From NCBI GenBank assembly GCA_016193115.1, contig JACPSV010000166.1, positions 2,198 to 7,930 on the forward strand: 5,733 nucleotides of DNA, written 5' to 3'. The translations under genes and the position numbers were made by a program. Positions 1-5,733 of this stretch are shown piece by piece. The stretch comes from Elusimicrobiota bacterium. Lineage in GTDB: Bacteria > Elusimicrobiota > Elusimicrobia > 2-02-FULL-39-32. Below the pieces are notes generated by a model. It worked only from the letters and a program-made list of their open reading frames with translations, had not been told where the DNA came from and searched no databases. Within the stretch, counting starts at the first letter, position 1. Each line of letters starts with the position of its first letter.

Positions 1-1593
1 CTATTTCTCTCCGGAACCATTCTTCTGGTCGGCTTGGGACGATCCGCTCTCTGGGACAGGGACGAAACGGAATATGCCCAGGCCACCCTGGAGATGGCTC
101 AAAAAAACGAGTGGCTGATCCCCGCTCTGGAAGGGAAACCATTCTTAGAAAAACCCATATTCCTTTATTGGATGACGCGTCTGAGTTTACATTTTTTTGG
201 GACGAGCGAATTCGCGTTCCGTTTGCCCAGCGCTCTCTTTGGCATGGGGATTTGCGCGGTCACCTACATTCTGGGCGCGCTCCTGTGGGGTCACGGACCC
301 GCCCTATTTTCCGCCTCCATTCTTGCCACCACTTTCCTGTTTACAGGCGGAAACAAGCTGTTGATGACGGATCCTTTCTTCCTCTTCTTTACGACCTGTT
401 CCCTGCTTTTTTATATTTTGTCGCTTAAAAGGAAAGAAAAGGCCTCTCTCTATTTTGCTCTTAACTACTGCGTTCTGGGGTTGGCCGTCCTTTGCAAAGG
501 GCCTATCGGACTTTTTCCCGTACCCATTTTTATTTTCTGGGAATGGCTGATGAAAGAGGAAAAATCCTGGGTCCGGTTTATGAAGGAGAATTGTCTGCGC
601 CACCTTGCTTACCTCTCCCTCACTCTACTGATCTCCGCCCCGTGGTTTATCTACAGTTCGTTCAAAGAAAAAGGGGAAATGTCTAACTTTGTGATTCAGG
701 AAAACATACTGCGATTCATGGAAGGATCGGAGGGCCATTCCCATCCGTTTCTCTATTACATCCCTATCCTTTTGTTAGGCTTTTTTCCCTGGACATTCTT
801 TCTGATCTCTTATTTTCGAAAAGAATGGGTTCCAAGGCGCGACCAGGGAACTCAAATGAATTCCGAAGTTCTCCTGCTCACGCTCTGGGCGTGCTTTCTT
901 TATCTCTTCTTCTCTCTGAGCGCGCATAAACTGCCTCATTACCTTCTGCCCATGCTTCCGCCTCTTTCCTGTTTAGCGGGGAAATTCTGGCACGACCAAA
1001 TTCAGTCCGGCAGTTTTCCAAAATGGCCGTTCACTTGGACATTGGCGGTCTCTCTCTGTCTGTTTTTTCTCACGGTTTCAATCGCCTTCTTTAGGCCGCA
1101 ATACGCAGGGTTTGATCTCAGCTTCCCATTCCTGGTCTTATCGGCAGGAGTGGGGGTAGGACTGTATTGGATTTCCAAAAATGAGAGGCAAAAAAGCTGG
1201 CTTTCCCTCTTAACGGGTAGCTGGGCATTCTATTGGGCTCTTTCTATCTGGGCGCTCCCCCAGATTGACCGGCAGCGAGTGATGAAACCGATCGGTCTGG
1301 CCATTCAAAAACATGTATCTTCTGACGACTCCCTGTTTGGTTTTCGTGTGTCGGAACCTAGTCTCTTCATCTATGGGGGAAGACTCTTCCCGAAAATTGA
1401 AAACGAACCTCTGGACACCCTTCTCAATCAAGAAAAGAAAACGTTTGTCCTGATTTCGGAAAAGCAGCTGGAGAAAAGCGCGCCCCAAAGCGCTTACACG
1501 ATTCTGGAGAAAAAAGAAGGTTTTGCCGAGAACGGTGGAGAAACGACATTGCTTCTTATCTCCAACCAAACGCCATCCAAAGGACAGCCATGA
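1..1593 (+). CDS. arnT: ArnT-type lipid A 4-amino-4-deoxy-L-arabinose transferase (GT83/PMT-like), 5' partial
   Basis: Likely integral inner-membrane glycosyltransferase that moves L-Ara4N from undecaprenyl phosphate to lipid A phosphates on the periplasmic face. The frame is open from base 1, so 530 codons are visible and the true start lies upstream. A TTG at 34 is a poor start because the residues before it (LFLSGTILLVG) look like the end of the first membrane helix. Just after this helix comes the acidic loop motif WDRDETEYA (nt 52-78), then FLEKPIFLYW (nt 145-174) and a second conserved acid in MTDPFF (nt 364-381). All three are hallmarks of ArnT/PMT-type GT-C enzymes. About a dozen hydrophobic segments follow, with HKLPHYLLPMLPP (nt 925-963) late in the membrane part. 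A soluble C-terminal tail of about 110 residues starts near nt 1255. The total length fits ArnT (about 550 aa). Sequence alone could also fit another GT83 enzyme; the arnA/arnD neighbours make ArnT the best call. The stop overlaps the next start by 4 bases. Confidence 0.87.
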   Translation, partial: LFLSGTILLVGLGRSALWDRDETEYAQATLEMAQKNEWLIPALEGKPFLEKPIFLYWMTRLSLHFFGTSEFAFRLPSALFGMGICAVTYILGALLWGHGPALFSASILATTFLFTGGNKLLMTDPFFLFFTTCSLLFYILSLKRKEKASLYFALNYCVLGLAVLCKGPIGLFPVPIFIFWEWLMKEEKSWVRFMKENCLRHLAYLSLTLLISAPWFIYSSFKEKGEMSNFVIQENILRFMEGSEGHSHPFLYYIPILLLGFFPWTFFLISYFRKEWVPRRDQGTQMNSEVLLLTLWACFLYLFFSLSAHKLPHYLLPMLPPLSCLAGKFWHDQIQSGSFPKWPFTWTLAVSLCLFFLTVSIAFFRPQYAGFDLSFPFLVLSAGVGVGLYWISKNERQKSWLSLLTGSWAFYWALSIWALPQIDRQRVMKPIGLAIQKHVSSDDSLFGFRVSEPSLFIYGGRLFPKIENEPLDTLLNQEKKTFVLISEKQLEKSAPQSAYTILEKKEGFAENGGETTLLLISNQTPSKGQP

Positions 1594-2531
1594 AAACTGT
1601 CCTCTTTGCTTATCACGACATTGGCTGTGCGGCGATCCGGACACTTCATGAAATGGGGGAAGAAATCTGCGCGGTTTTTACGCATGAAGACGACCCTAAG
1701 GAAAATGTTTGGTTTGGTTCCGTCAAGAAATGCGCGCAAGAGTTGAAGATCCCGCACTATACGCCGGAAGACCCTAATCAGGAGGAGTGGGTAGAAAAGA
1801 TACGGGGAATGAAACCAGACATCCTTTTTTCTTTCTACTACAGAAAAATTCTCTCTGAAGAGATATTAGCGTTGCCGCCGAAAGGCGCATTTAACTTGCA
1901 TGGATCTCTTTTGCCTAAGTTTCGCGGCAGGGCTCCCATCAATTGGGCTATTCTGAAAGGCGAAAAAGAGACGGGAATCACTCTACATTGCATGGTCAAA
2001 AAAGCGGATGCGGGAGACGTCGTGGCGCAAAAAAGAGTGGCGATTTCGGAAGAGGATACGGCGCACACTGTTTTTAAAAATCTTGCGCCTCTCACGCGAG
2101 AAATTCTGCTGGAAACCGTTCCGCTCTTAAGAAACGGCGCGGCGGCGCGCAGACCGCAAAACGAGGATGAGGCGACCAAGTTTGGCGGGAGGAAACCAGA
2201 AGATGGAAAAATTGATTGGAGCCGGCCTCCTCACGAAATCCATAACCTTGTGCGCGCCGTCACCCATCCTTACCCCGGCGCGTTTACCTTTCTTAAGGGC
2301 AATAAATTATTTGTCTGGAAAACGAAAATGACGACTGACAAAATCAACCTGTCTTCGCCAAAATATCCCGGCAAGATCGTTTCTCTGGACCCTCTGCTGG
2401 TTCTATGCGGAGGAGGTCTCTTAGACATGGAAAAGGTTCAGGCGGATAAAGGTCCTGAACTGTCTGGCACAGAGTGGGCAATAAAGTACAATGTTCAGTT
2501 AGGCGCTGAATTAGGAGGAGAAAACGAATGA
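1590..2531 (+). CDS. arnA: UDP-4-amino-4-deoxy-L-arabinose formyltransferase (stand-alone ArnA N-terminal half)
   Basis: A 313-residue cytoplasmic enzyme expected to formylate UDP-L-Ara4N using 10-formyltetrahydrofolate. It aligns closely, from memory, with residues 1-304 of E. coli ArnA. The N-terminus [13 protein letters not shown] is nearly identical and the formyltransferase core [16 protein letters not shown] spans residues 101-116. The catalytic residues Asn102, His104 and Asp140 fall at the same numbers as in E. coli. The C-terminal Formyl_trans_C-like part covers about residues 200-300, with FGGRKPEDG and [12 protein letters not shown] well conserved. In E. coli this domain is fused to the decarboxylase; here it ends in its own TGA, and the decarboxylase follows as a separate gene. 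The start ATG overlaps the upstream stop (ATGA, 1590-1593), with AAGGA at 1580-1584 as a plausible ribosome binding site. Methionyl-tRNA formyltransferase is a paralogue, but the FAYHD start, the SFYYR segment and the neighbours favour the ArnA type. Confidence 0.93.
   Translation: MKTVLFAYHDIGCAAIRTLHEMGEEICAVFTHEDDPKENVWFGSVKKCAQELKIPHYTPEDPNQEEWVEKIRGMKPDILFSFYYRKILSEEILALPPKGAFNLHGSLLPKFRGRAPINWAILKGEKETGITLHCMVKKADAGDVVAQKRVAISEEDTAHTVFKNLAPLTREILLETVPLLRNGAAARRPQNEDEATKFGGRKPEDGKIDWSRPPHEIHNLVRAVTHPYPGAFTFLKGNKLFVWKTKMTTDKINLSSPKYPGKIVSLDPLLVLCGGGLLDMEKVQADKGPELSGTEWAIKYNVQLGAELGGENE
2513..2518 (+). promoter_or_regulatory. Strong Shine-Dalgarno for the separate decarboxylase gene
   Basis: AGGAGG lies inside the last codons of the formyltransferase gene, 9 bases before the ATG at 2528. 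It supports independent initiation of the decarboxylase and argues that the split of arnA is real rather than a sequencing frameshift. Confidence 0.8.
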
Positions 2532-3550
2532 AAATTTTAATTGTGGGAGTCAATGGTTTCATTGGCAACGCATTGACGGAGAAGATATTGAGTCACACCG
2601 ATTGGGATGTCTATGGTATGGATCTTTCGGATAATCGTCTGGAGCATTCCCTGCAGGATCCCCGATTTCATTTTGTGGAGGGCGACGTCTCCATCAATAA
2701 GGAGTGGATTGAATACCATATCAAAAAGTGCGACGTCGTCTTGCCTTTGGTCGCCATCGCTACGCCGATCTCCTACGTGAAGGAACCTTTGCGCGTGTTC
2801 GAGCTGGACTTCGAAGAGAACCTCAAAATCGTGAGAGACTGCGTCAAATATAAAAAAAGAATTATTTTCCCTTCCACTTCGGAAGTGTACGGAATGTGTC
2901 CGGACAAAGAGTTCGATGAAGATAGAAGCACCCTCGTTTATGGCAGCATCCGCATGCAACGATGGATCTACGCCTGCTCCAAACAACTCTTAGACCGGGT
3001 GATCTGGGCTTACGGAGAAAAGGAAGGTTTGCGATTCACTTTGATTCGTCCCTTTAACTGGATTGGGCCCAAGCTGGACAGTATCCATACCCCCAAAGAA
3101 GGAAGTTCCCGCGTCGTGACTCAATTTATCAGCAACCTCGTGAATGGGGAACCGATCCAGATCGTCAACGGCGGCAAACAAAGAAGAGCTTTCACCTATC
3201 TGGACGATGGGATCGAATGCCTGCTGAGGATCATTCAAAACAAAGGGAACGTTTGCGATCGTCAAATTTTCAATATCGGCAACCCCAAAAACGATATCAG
3301 TATCCGGGATCTGGCAAAGAATTTACGGGAACTCTACAGCCAGCACCCTTTACGCAAACAAAAAAAGATATCTCCCATACGGATCGTGCAGGAAAAAATG
3401 TATTACGGCAAGGGTTATGAGGACATCCAGTACCGCATGCCTTCCATCGTAAAAGCGAAAAAACTTTTGGGCTGGACCCCTAAAGTGAATTTGGAAACCT
3501 CCCTGAAAAAAACGTTAGACTATTTTCTGAAAGAACAAAAATGCATTTAA
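2528..3550 (+). CDS. arnA: UDP-glucuronic acid oxidase/decarboxylase (stand-alone ArnA C-terminal half)
   Basis: A 340-residue short-chain dehydrogenase/reductase of the extended type. It is expected to oxidise and decarboxylate UDP-glucuronate with NAD+ to give UDP-4-keto-pentose (UDP-L-Ara4O), the first committed step of Ara4N synthesis, in the cytoplasm. The Rossmann glycine motif GVNGFIG is at residues 7-13. The active-site segment PSTSEVYG (115-122) supplies Thr117, Ser118 and Glu119, matching Thr432/Ser433/Glu434 of E. coli ArnA. The SDR pair Tyr148/Lys152 is present, and Arg303 in QYRMPSI matches the catalytic Arg619. The stretches [29 protein letters not shown] and [11 protein letters not shown] are almost identical to E. 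coli ArnA, so a UDP-xylose synthase is unlikely. The ATG overlaps the formyltransferase stop (ATGA, 2528-2531) and falls where the domain begins in the fused protein. The last 10 bases overlap the next gene. Confidence 0.95.
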   Translation: MKILIVGVNGFIGNALTEKILSHTDWDVYGMDLSDNRLEHSLQDPRFHFVEGDVSINKEWIEYHIKKCDVVLPLVAIATPISYVKEPLRVFELDFEENLKIVRDCVKYKKRIIFPSTSEVYGMCPDKEFDEDRSTLVYGSIRMQRWIYACSKQLLDRVIWAYGEKEGLRFTLIRPFNWIGPKLDSIHTPKEGSSRVVTQFISNLVNGEPIQIVNGGKQRRAFTYLDDGIECLLRIIQNKGNVCDRQIFNIGNPKNDISIRDLAKNLRELYSQHPLRKQKKISPIRIVQEKMYYGKGYEDIQYRMPSIVKAKKLLGWTPKVNLETSLKKTLDYFLKEQKCI

Positions 3551-4449
3551 CGCTCAAGGTGGATGTAGACACCTACGACGGGATGGAAAAGGGCGTCCCT
3601 CGACTCCTTCAAATTTTTAGGGATCTGGCAATCAAGGTTTCTTTCTTCATTCCTTTTGGGCCGGACGAGTCCGGCAAGGCGATATTCCGGGTTTTCAGGA
3701 AAAAGGGGTTCCTAAAAAAAATGTTCCGCACGAACGCGCTCCAACTCTATGGACCCAAAACCATTCTGCGCGGGACTCTGCTTCCCGCGCCCAAAATCGG
3801 CGCTTCATTTCCGAATATCGTCCACTCCATTTTGGAAGAGGGACACGAAATCGGGATCCATGGGTACAACCACGTTCTCTGGCAAGACCACCTTTTAGAA
3901 ATGAAAGAGGGGGAAGTGAAAAAACAGTTTGAACTCGGCATGCAGGAATATGAAAATGTGGTGGGGAAAAAACCTAGATCCTTTGCGGCTCCGGGATGGA
4001 TTTGTTCGTCACTCAGCCTCAAAATGCTGGACTCCTTTGGATTTGACTATGCCAGCGATACCCGCTTGGGACAGTTTCCTTTCTATCCCACTTTTCAAGG
4101 AAATTCCTTCAAGACCCTGCAGATCCCGTCCACGCTTCCAACGCTGGACGAAATTTTGGGGACGGGTCGGGGTGACGCGGAGAACGTGCACGACACTCTA
4201 ACGGAAATTCTGCTCCAAAATGAGAGAAGGTTTAACGTGCACACGATTCACACGGAGGTTGAGGGAATGGCTTTGTTGAGTCCTTTTTCTCAATGGCTTC
4301 ACAGTCTTCGTAATAAACAGACCCAGTTCTTAACCTGTGAGCAGATTTTTCAAACCGTCTTGAAAGAACCTCAAAACAATCCCCACTCAGAAATCGTACT
4401 GTCCGAAATTCCAGGCCGCGCCGGTCCCGTCGCCTGCCAGAAGGAATGA
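3541..4449 (+). CDS. arnD: 4-deoxy-4-formamido-L-arabinose-phosphoundecaprenol deformylase (ArnD, NodB-like)
   Basis: A 302-residue metal-dependent deacetylase-family enzyme. It is expected to remove the formyl group from undecaprenyl-phosphate-Ara4N-formyl at the inner membrane, making the pathway irreversible. The polysaccharide deacetylase motif 1 is KVDVDT (residues 6-11; Asp8 and Asp10). The metal-binding histidine motif is HGYNH (His107 and His111). AAPGW (149-153) corresponds to the later conserved loop. HTEVEG (237-242) is a signature I associate with ArnD, and the C-terminal end [11 protein letters not shown] also resembles the ArnD terminus. Length is usual for the family (about 300 aa). 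No signal peptide is apparent, as in E. coli ArnD. The ATG at 3541 sits 10 bases inside the preceding gene, with only a weak GAAAG (3529-3533) ahead of it, so translational coupling is likely. The distance from Met to DVDT matches E. coli ArnD, which supports this start. Confidence 0.93.
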   Translation: MHLTLKVDVDTYDGMEKGVPRLLQIFRDLAIKVSFFIPFGPDESGKAIFRVFRKKGFLKKMFRTNALQLYGPKTILRGTLLPAPKIGASFPNIVHSILEEGHEIGIHGYNHVLWQDHLLEMKEGEVKKQFELGMQEYENVVGKKPRSFAAPGWICSSLSLKMLDSFGFDYASDTRLGQFPFYPTFQGNSFKTLQIPSTLPTLDEILGTGRGDAENVHDTLTEILLQNERRFNVHTIHTEVEGMALLSPFSQWLHSLRNKQTQFLTCEQIFQTVLKEPQNNPHSEIVLSEIPGRAGPVACQKE

Positions 4450-4453
4450 AGCG

Positions 4454-4497
4454 GAAATTAGGGACAGCGCCCGAAATAGGGCGCTGTCCCTAATTTC
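4454..4497. repeat. Perfect 19-bp inverted repeat hairpin; possible terminator and dispersed REP-like element
   Basis: The left arm 4454-4472 (GAAATTAGGGACAGCGCCC) and the right arm 4479-4497 are exact reverse complements, separated by the 6-base loop GAAATA. The element begins 4 bases after the arnD stop and fills most of the 62-base gap. It is followed by a tandem AATTTCTTT AATTTCTTT (4492-4509; the first copy overlaps the right arm). The GC-rich inner stem with T-rich sequence after it could end transcription of the arn operon. The A/T outer arms and GGGACAGCGCCC core also resemble, from memory, short repeats often found near Y1/RAYT transposases in environmental bacteria. The structure is seen directly; both roles are inferred. 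Confidence 0.75.
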
Positions 4498-4511
4498 TTT
4501 AATTTCTTTCG

Positions 4512-5567
4512 ATGACTAACCTGGAAAACATTCTTAGAGCAAAAATTAGGGAGGGCGGTCCTATCTCCTTCTCACAATTTATGGAGACCGTCTTGTACCA
4601 CCCGGAAGAAGGGTACTATTCCATGAATGAACAATGCGGCGATTACTATACGAATGTGGACGTCCATCCCATATTTGCGGAAATCCTTGCTAAAACTTTT
4701 TATCAGGAGTGGAACGAACGTCTCAGAGGGGAAGAGTGTTTTGATCTGGTTGAATTGGGATGCGGTAACGGAAAACTGGCAGAGCAGATTTTAATTTGGC
4801 TCGCCGAAAACGCCCAAGACTGTTTTCAAAAGCTGCGTTACACGGGAATTGAAAGAAGCGAGAAACGAATCCAATCCTGCAAAAGGATGGAAACGGCATT
4901 TGGAAATAAAGTCCAGCTCACACCGGAGTTCTCTTTTCCGACAAACTCTGTAACAGGAATAATATTTTCCAATGAGTTCTTCGACGCTCTTCCTTTCGAG
5001 CGGGTTCTGAAAAAAGGGAATCAACTGCTTGAAGTTTTTCTGGATCATTCTTTAAGGGAAACTCTGGCTCCGGCCACAGAAAACGTTAAAGCTTATTTTC
5101 AGTGGTTGGGATCCGAACCAAAAGAGGGATGCTACGGAGAGGCCCATTTAAGTTCCAAAGAGTGGATGGAGAAAATTTCGGCTGCGCTGGGTAAAGGAAT
5201 GGTTTTCACAATCGATTATGGATTTGAATCGGAAGAGCTTTACTCCGAATTCAGGACGGAAGGAACCGCGCTGTGCCACTATCGGCATCAAACGAACAGA
5301 GAATTCTACAAGAGGTTGGGACTTCAAGATCTGACAACCCACATTAACTTTACGACTCTCATCAAATCCGCATCCAAGGGAATTCAAAACTGCCCCCTGA
5401 TAACCCAATCGAACCTGATTCTGGACAAATTCTTAAACGACTTGACTGAAAAAGTAGGAAATGAGAAGGATCCGCGCAAACGCCTTAAACTAAGCGCCGC
5501 CATCCAAAGTCTGATCCACCCCGAAGGCATGGGCAACACATTCAAGGTCCTCATTCAAAGGAATTAG
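4512..5567 (+). CDS. MidA/NDUFAF7-family class I SAM-dependent methyltransferase (COG1565)
   Basis: A 351-residue cytoplasmic protein of the family that includes mitochondrial NDUFAF7/MidA, which dimethylates an arginine of complex I subunit NDUFS2. The substrate of most bacterial members is not established. The family's N-terminal signature is present as GPISFSQFMETVLYHPEEGYYS (residues 16-37, nt 4557-4622), followed by DYYTNVDVHPIFAEILA. SAM-binding motif I is VELGCGNG (80-87), with an acidic residue after strand 2 at Glu114 (GIERS). SNEFFDALPFERV (153-165), IDYGF (234-238) and DLTTHINFT (273-281) are further family blocks. Length is at the lower end of the bacterial range. The ATG at 4512 gives a complete N-terminal signature, but no Shine-Dalgarno precedes it: upstream is T-rich sequence and then the hairpin at 4454-4497. 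Nothing ties it functionally to the arn genes; it may simply be a neighbour with its own expression. Confidence 0.9.
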   Translation: MTNLENILRAKIREGGPISFSQFMETVLYHPEEGYYSMNEQCGDYYTNVDVHPIFAEILAKTFYQEWNERLRGEECFDLVELGCGNGKLAEQILIWLAENAQDCFQKLRYTGIERSEKRIQSCKRMETAFGNKVQLTPEFSFPTNSVTGIIFSNEFFDALPFERVLKKGNQLLEVFLDHSLRETLAPATENVKAYFQWLGSEPKEGCYGEAHLSSKEWMEKISAALGKGMVFTIDYGFESEELYSEFRTEGTALCHYRHQTNREFYKRLGLQDLTTHINFTTLIKSASKGIQNCPLITQSNLILDKFLNDLTEKVGNEKDPRKRLKLSAAIQSLIHPEGMGNTFKVLIQRN

Positions 5568-5593
5568 GTATGGTGTCCACCTCACTAGTACCA

Positions 5594-5613
5594 TGAGCGG
5601 ATGCATCCGCTCA
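5594..5613. repeat. Perfect 20-bp palindrome
   Basis: TGAGCGGATG is followed directly by its reverse complement CATCCGCTCA with no spacer. Its right end overlaps the left arm of the hairpin at 5609-5637, so the two structures would compete in single-stranded form. Confidence 0.7.
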
Positions 5614-5637
5614 CCCTGAGCTTGTCGAAGGGTGAGC
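5609..5637 (-). repeat. Hairpin repeat unit 1 (9-bp stem, 11-base loop)
   Basis: GCTCACCCT (5609-5617) pairs exactly with AGGGTGAGC (5629-5637) around the loop GAGCTTGTCGA. Read on the minus strand the loop is TCGACAAGCTC, which differs at a single position from the loop of unit 2. The strand given is relative to unit 2. Confidence 0.75.
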
Positions 5638-5643
5638 ACGGTC

Positions 5644-5672
5644 GCTCATGGTTCGACAGGCTCACCATGAGC
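5644..5672 (+). repeat. Hairpin repeat unit 2 (9-bp stem, 11-base loop)
   Basis: GCTCATGGT (5644-5652) pairs exactly with ACCATGAGC (5664-5672) around the loop TCGACAGGCTC. Size and layout are identical to unit 1 but the orientation is opposite, with 6 bases (ACGGTC) between the units. Confidence 0.75.
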
Positions 5673-5733
5673 GGGCTTTCTGGATGCACCATGAGCGGAC
5701 GGGTAATTTTCCATCGTACTTTAACCGGACAGC

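Larger units (their letters stand above)
5590..5698. repeat. Intergenic palindromic repeat cluster (core TCGACAAGCTC)
   Basis: This stretch follows the methyltransferase gene and contains a 20-bp palindrome, two hairpin units in opposite orientation, and three direct copies of ACCATGAGCGG (5590-5600, 5664-5674, 5688-5698). GGATGCA also occurs twice (5599-5605 and 5682-5688). From memory, the core CTTCGACAAGCTCA with variable flanking arms is a dispersed palindrome seen in many unrelated bacterial genomes. It is often mistranslated as peptides such as SPFDKLRVSG. I see no credible coding content. It may also help end transcription after 5567. Confidence 0.75.

Noticed and set aside
34..36. TTG at 34 as the start of the glycosyltransferase gene
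   Set aside because: The frame is open to the window edge and the residues upstream look like the end of the first membrane helix that must precede the DRDE loop; the gene is cut by the window.
1210..1644. Minus-strand open frame of 144 codons opposite the glycosyltransferase end
   Set aside because: It lies antisense to well-supported genes, shows no recognisable motif and has a composition typical of a shadow frame.
2520..2535. Frameshift (pseudogene or sequencing error) breaking a fused arnA
   Set aside because: A strong Shine-Dalgarno, an ATGA overlap and a start placed exactly at the domain boundary favour two real genes; both keep all catalytic residues.
5590..5698. CRISPR array
   Set aside because: The direct copies are only 11 bases, irregularly spaced (74 and 24 bases apart) and part of hairpin arms; there are no regular spacers and no cas genes.
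5582..5733. Minus-strand open frame through the repeat region (reads as MVSLSNHERPCSPFDKLRVSG-like peptide)
   Set aside because: This is the characteristic mistranslation of the palindromic repeat; it has no start context or domain and consists of repeat sequence.
5699..5733. Possible start of another mobile element at the right edge (shares GGACAGC with the hairpin at 4454)
   Set aside because: A 7-base match is too short to mean anything and the sequence ends there; I see no supported feature in these 35 bases.
1..5733. A wholly new biological system
   Set aside because: The first four genes map onto the known Ara4N lipid A pathway with conserved active sites, and the fifth belongs to a known methyltransferase family; the novelty is limited to arrangement and repeats.

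Overview
This window holds most of a lipid A aminoarabinose (Ara4N) modification operon, followed by an unrelated-looking methyltransferase gene and a patch of dispersed-type palindromic repeats. All genes are on the + strand. The pathway puts 4-amino-4-deoxy-L-arabinose on lipid A, which implies a Gram-negative organism with an LPS outer membrane. Base composition is near half G+C by eye. The lineage cannot be fixed from the sequence. The split arnA, the non-enterobacterial gene order and the intergenic repeats suggest an environmental, perhaps uncultured, Gram-negative rather than an enterobacterium.

Region 1 (1-4449) is a tightly packed cluster. It contains the 3' part of an ArnT-type glycosyltransferase (cut by the left edge), a stand-alone ArnA-type formyltransferase, a stand-alone ArnA-type UDP-glucuronate decarboxylase, and an ArnD-type deformylase. 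The three junctions overlap by 4, 4 and 10 bases, so one polycistronic mRNA with coupled translation is likely. Together they cover four steps: oxidative decarboxylation of UDP-glucuronate, N-formylation of UDP-Ara4N, deformylation of the undecaprenyl-phosphate-linked sugar, and transfer to lipid A. The aminotransferase (ArnB), the undecaprenyl-phosphate transferase (ArnC) and the flippase (ArnE/F) are not in view. They probably lie upstream of base 1 or elsewhere in the genome.

Region 2 (4450-4511) is a 62-base gap almost filled by a perfect 19-bp inverted repeat with a 6-base loop. It may act as the operon's terminator and also looks like a dispersed repeat.

Region 3 (4512-5567) encodes a MidA/NDUFAF7-family SAM-dependent methyltransferase with no visible Shine-Dalgarno sequence.

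Region 4 (5568-5733) has no credible gene. It carries two 29-base hairpin units in opposite orientation with compensatory stem changes, an adjoining 20-bp palindrome and three copies of an 11-mer. The core resembles a repeat widespread in bacterial genomes.

I see no evidence of a wholly new biological system. The points most worth following are the split arnA, the reordered operon, the repeat structures and the RBS-less start of the methyltransferase.
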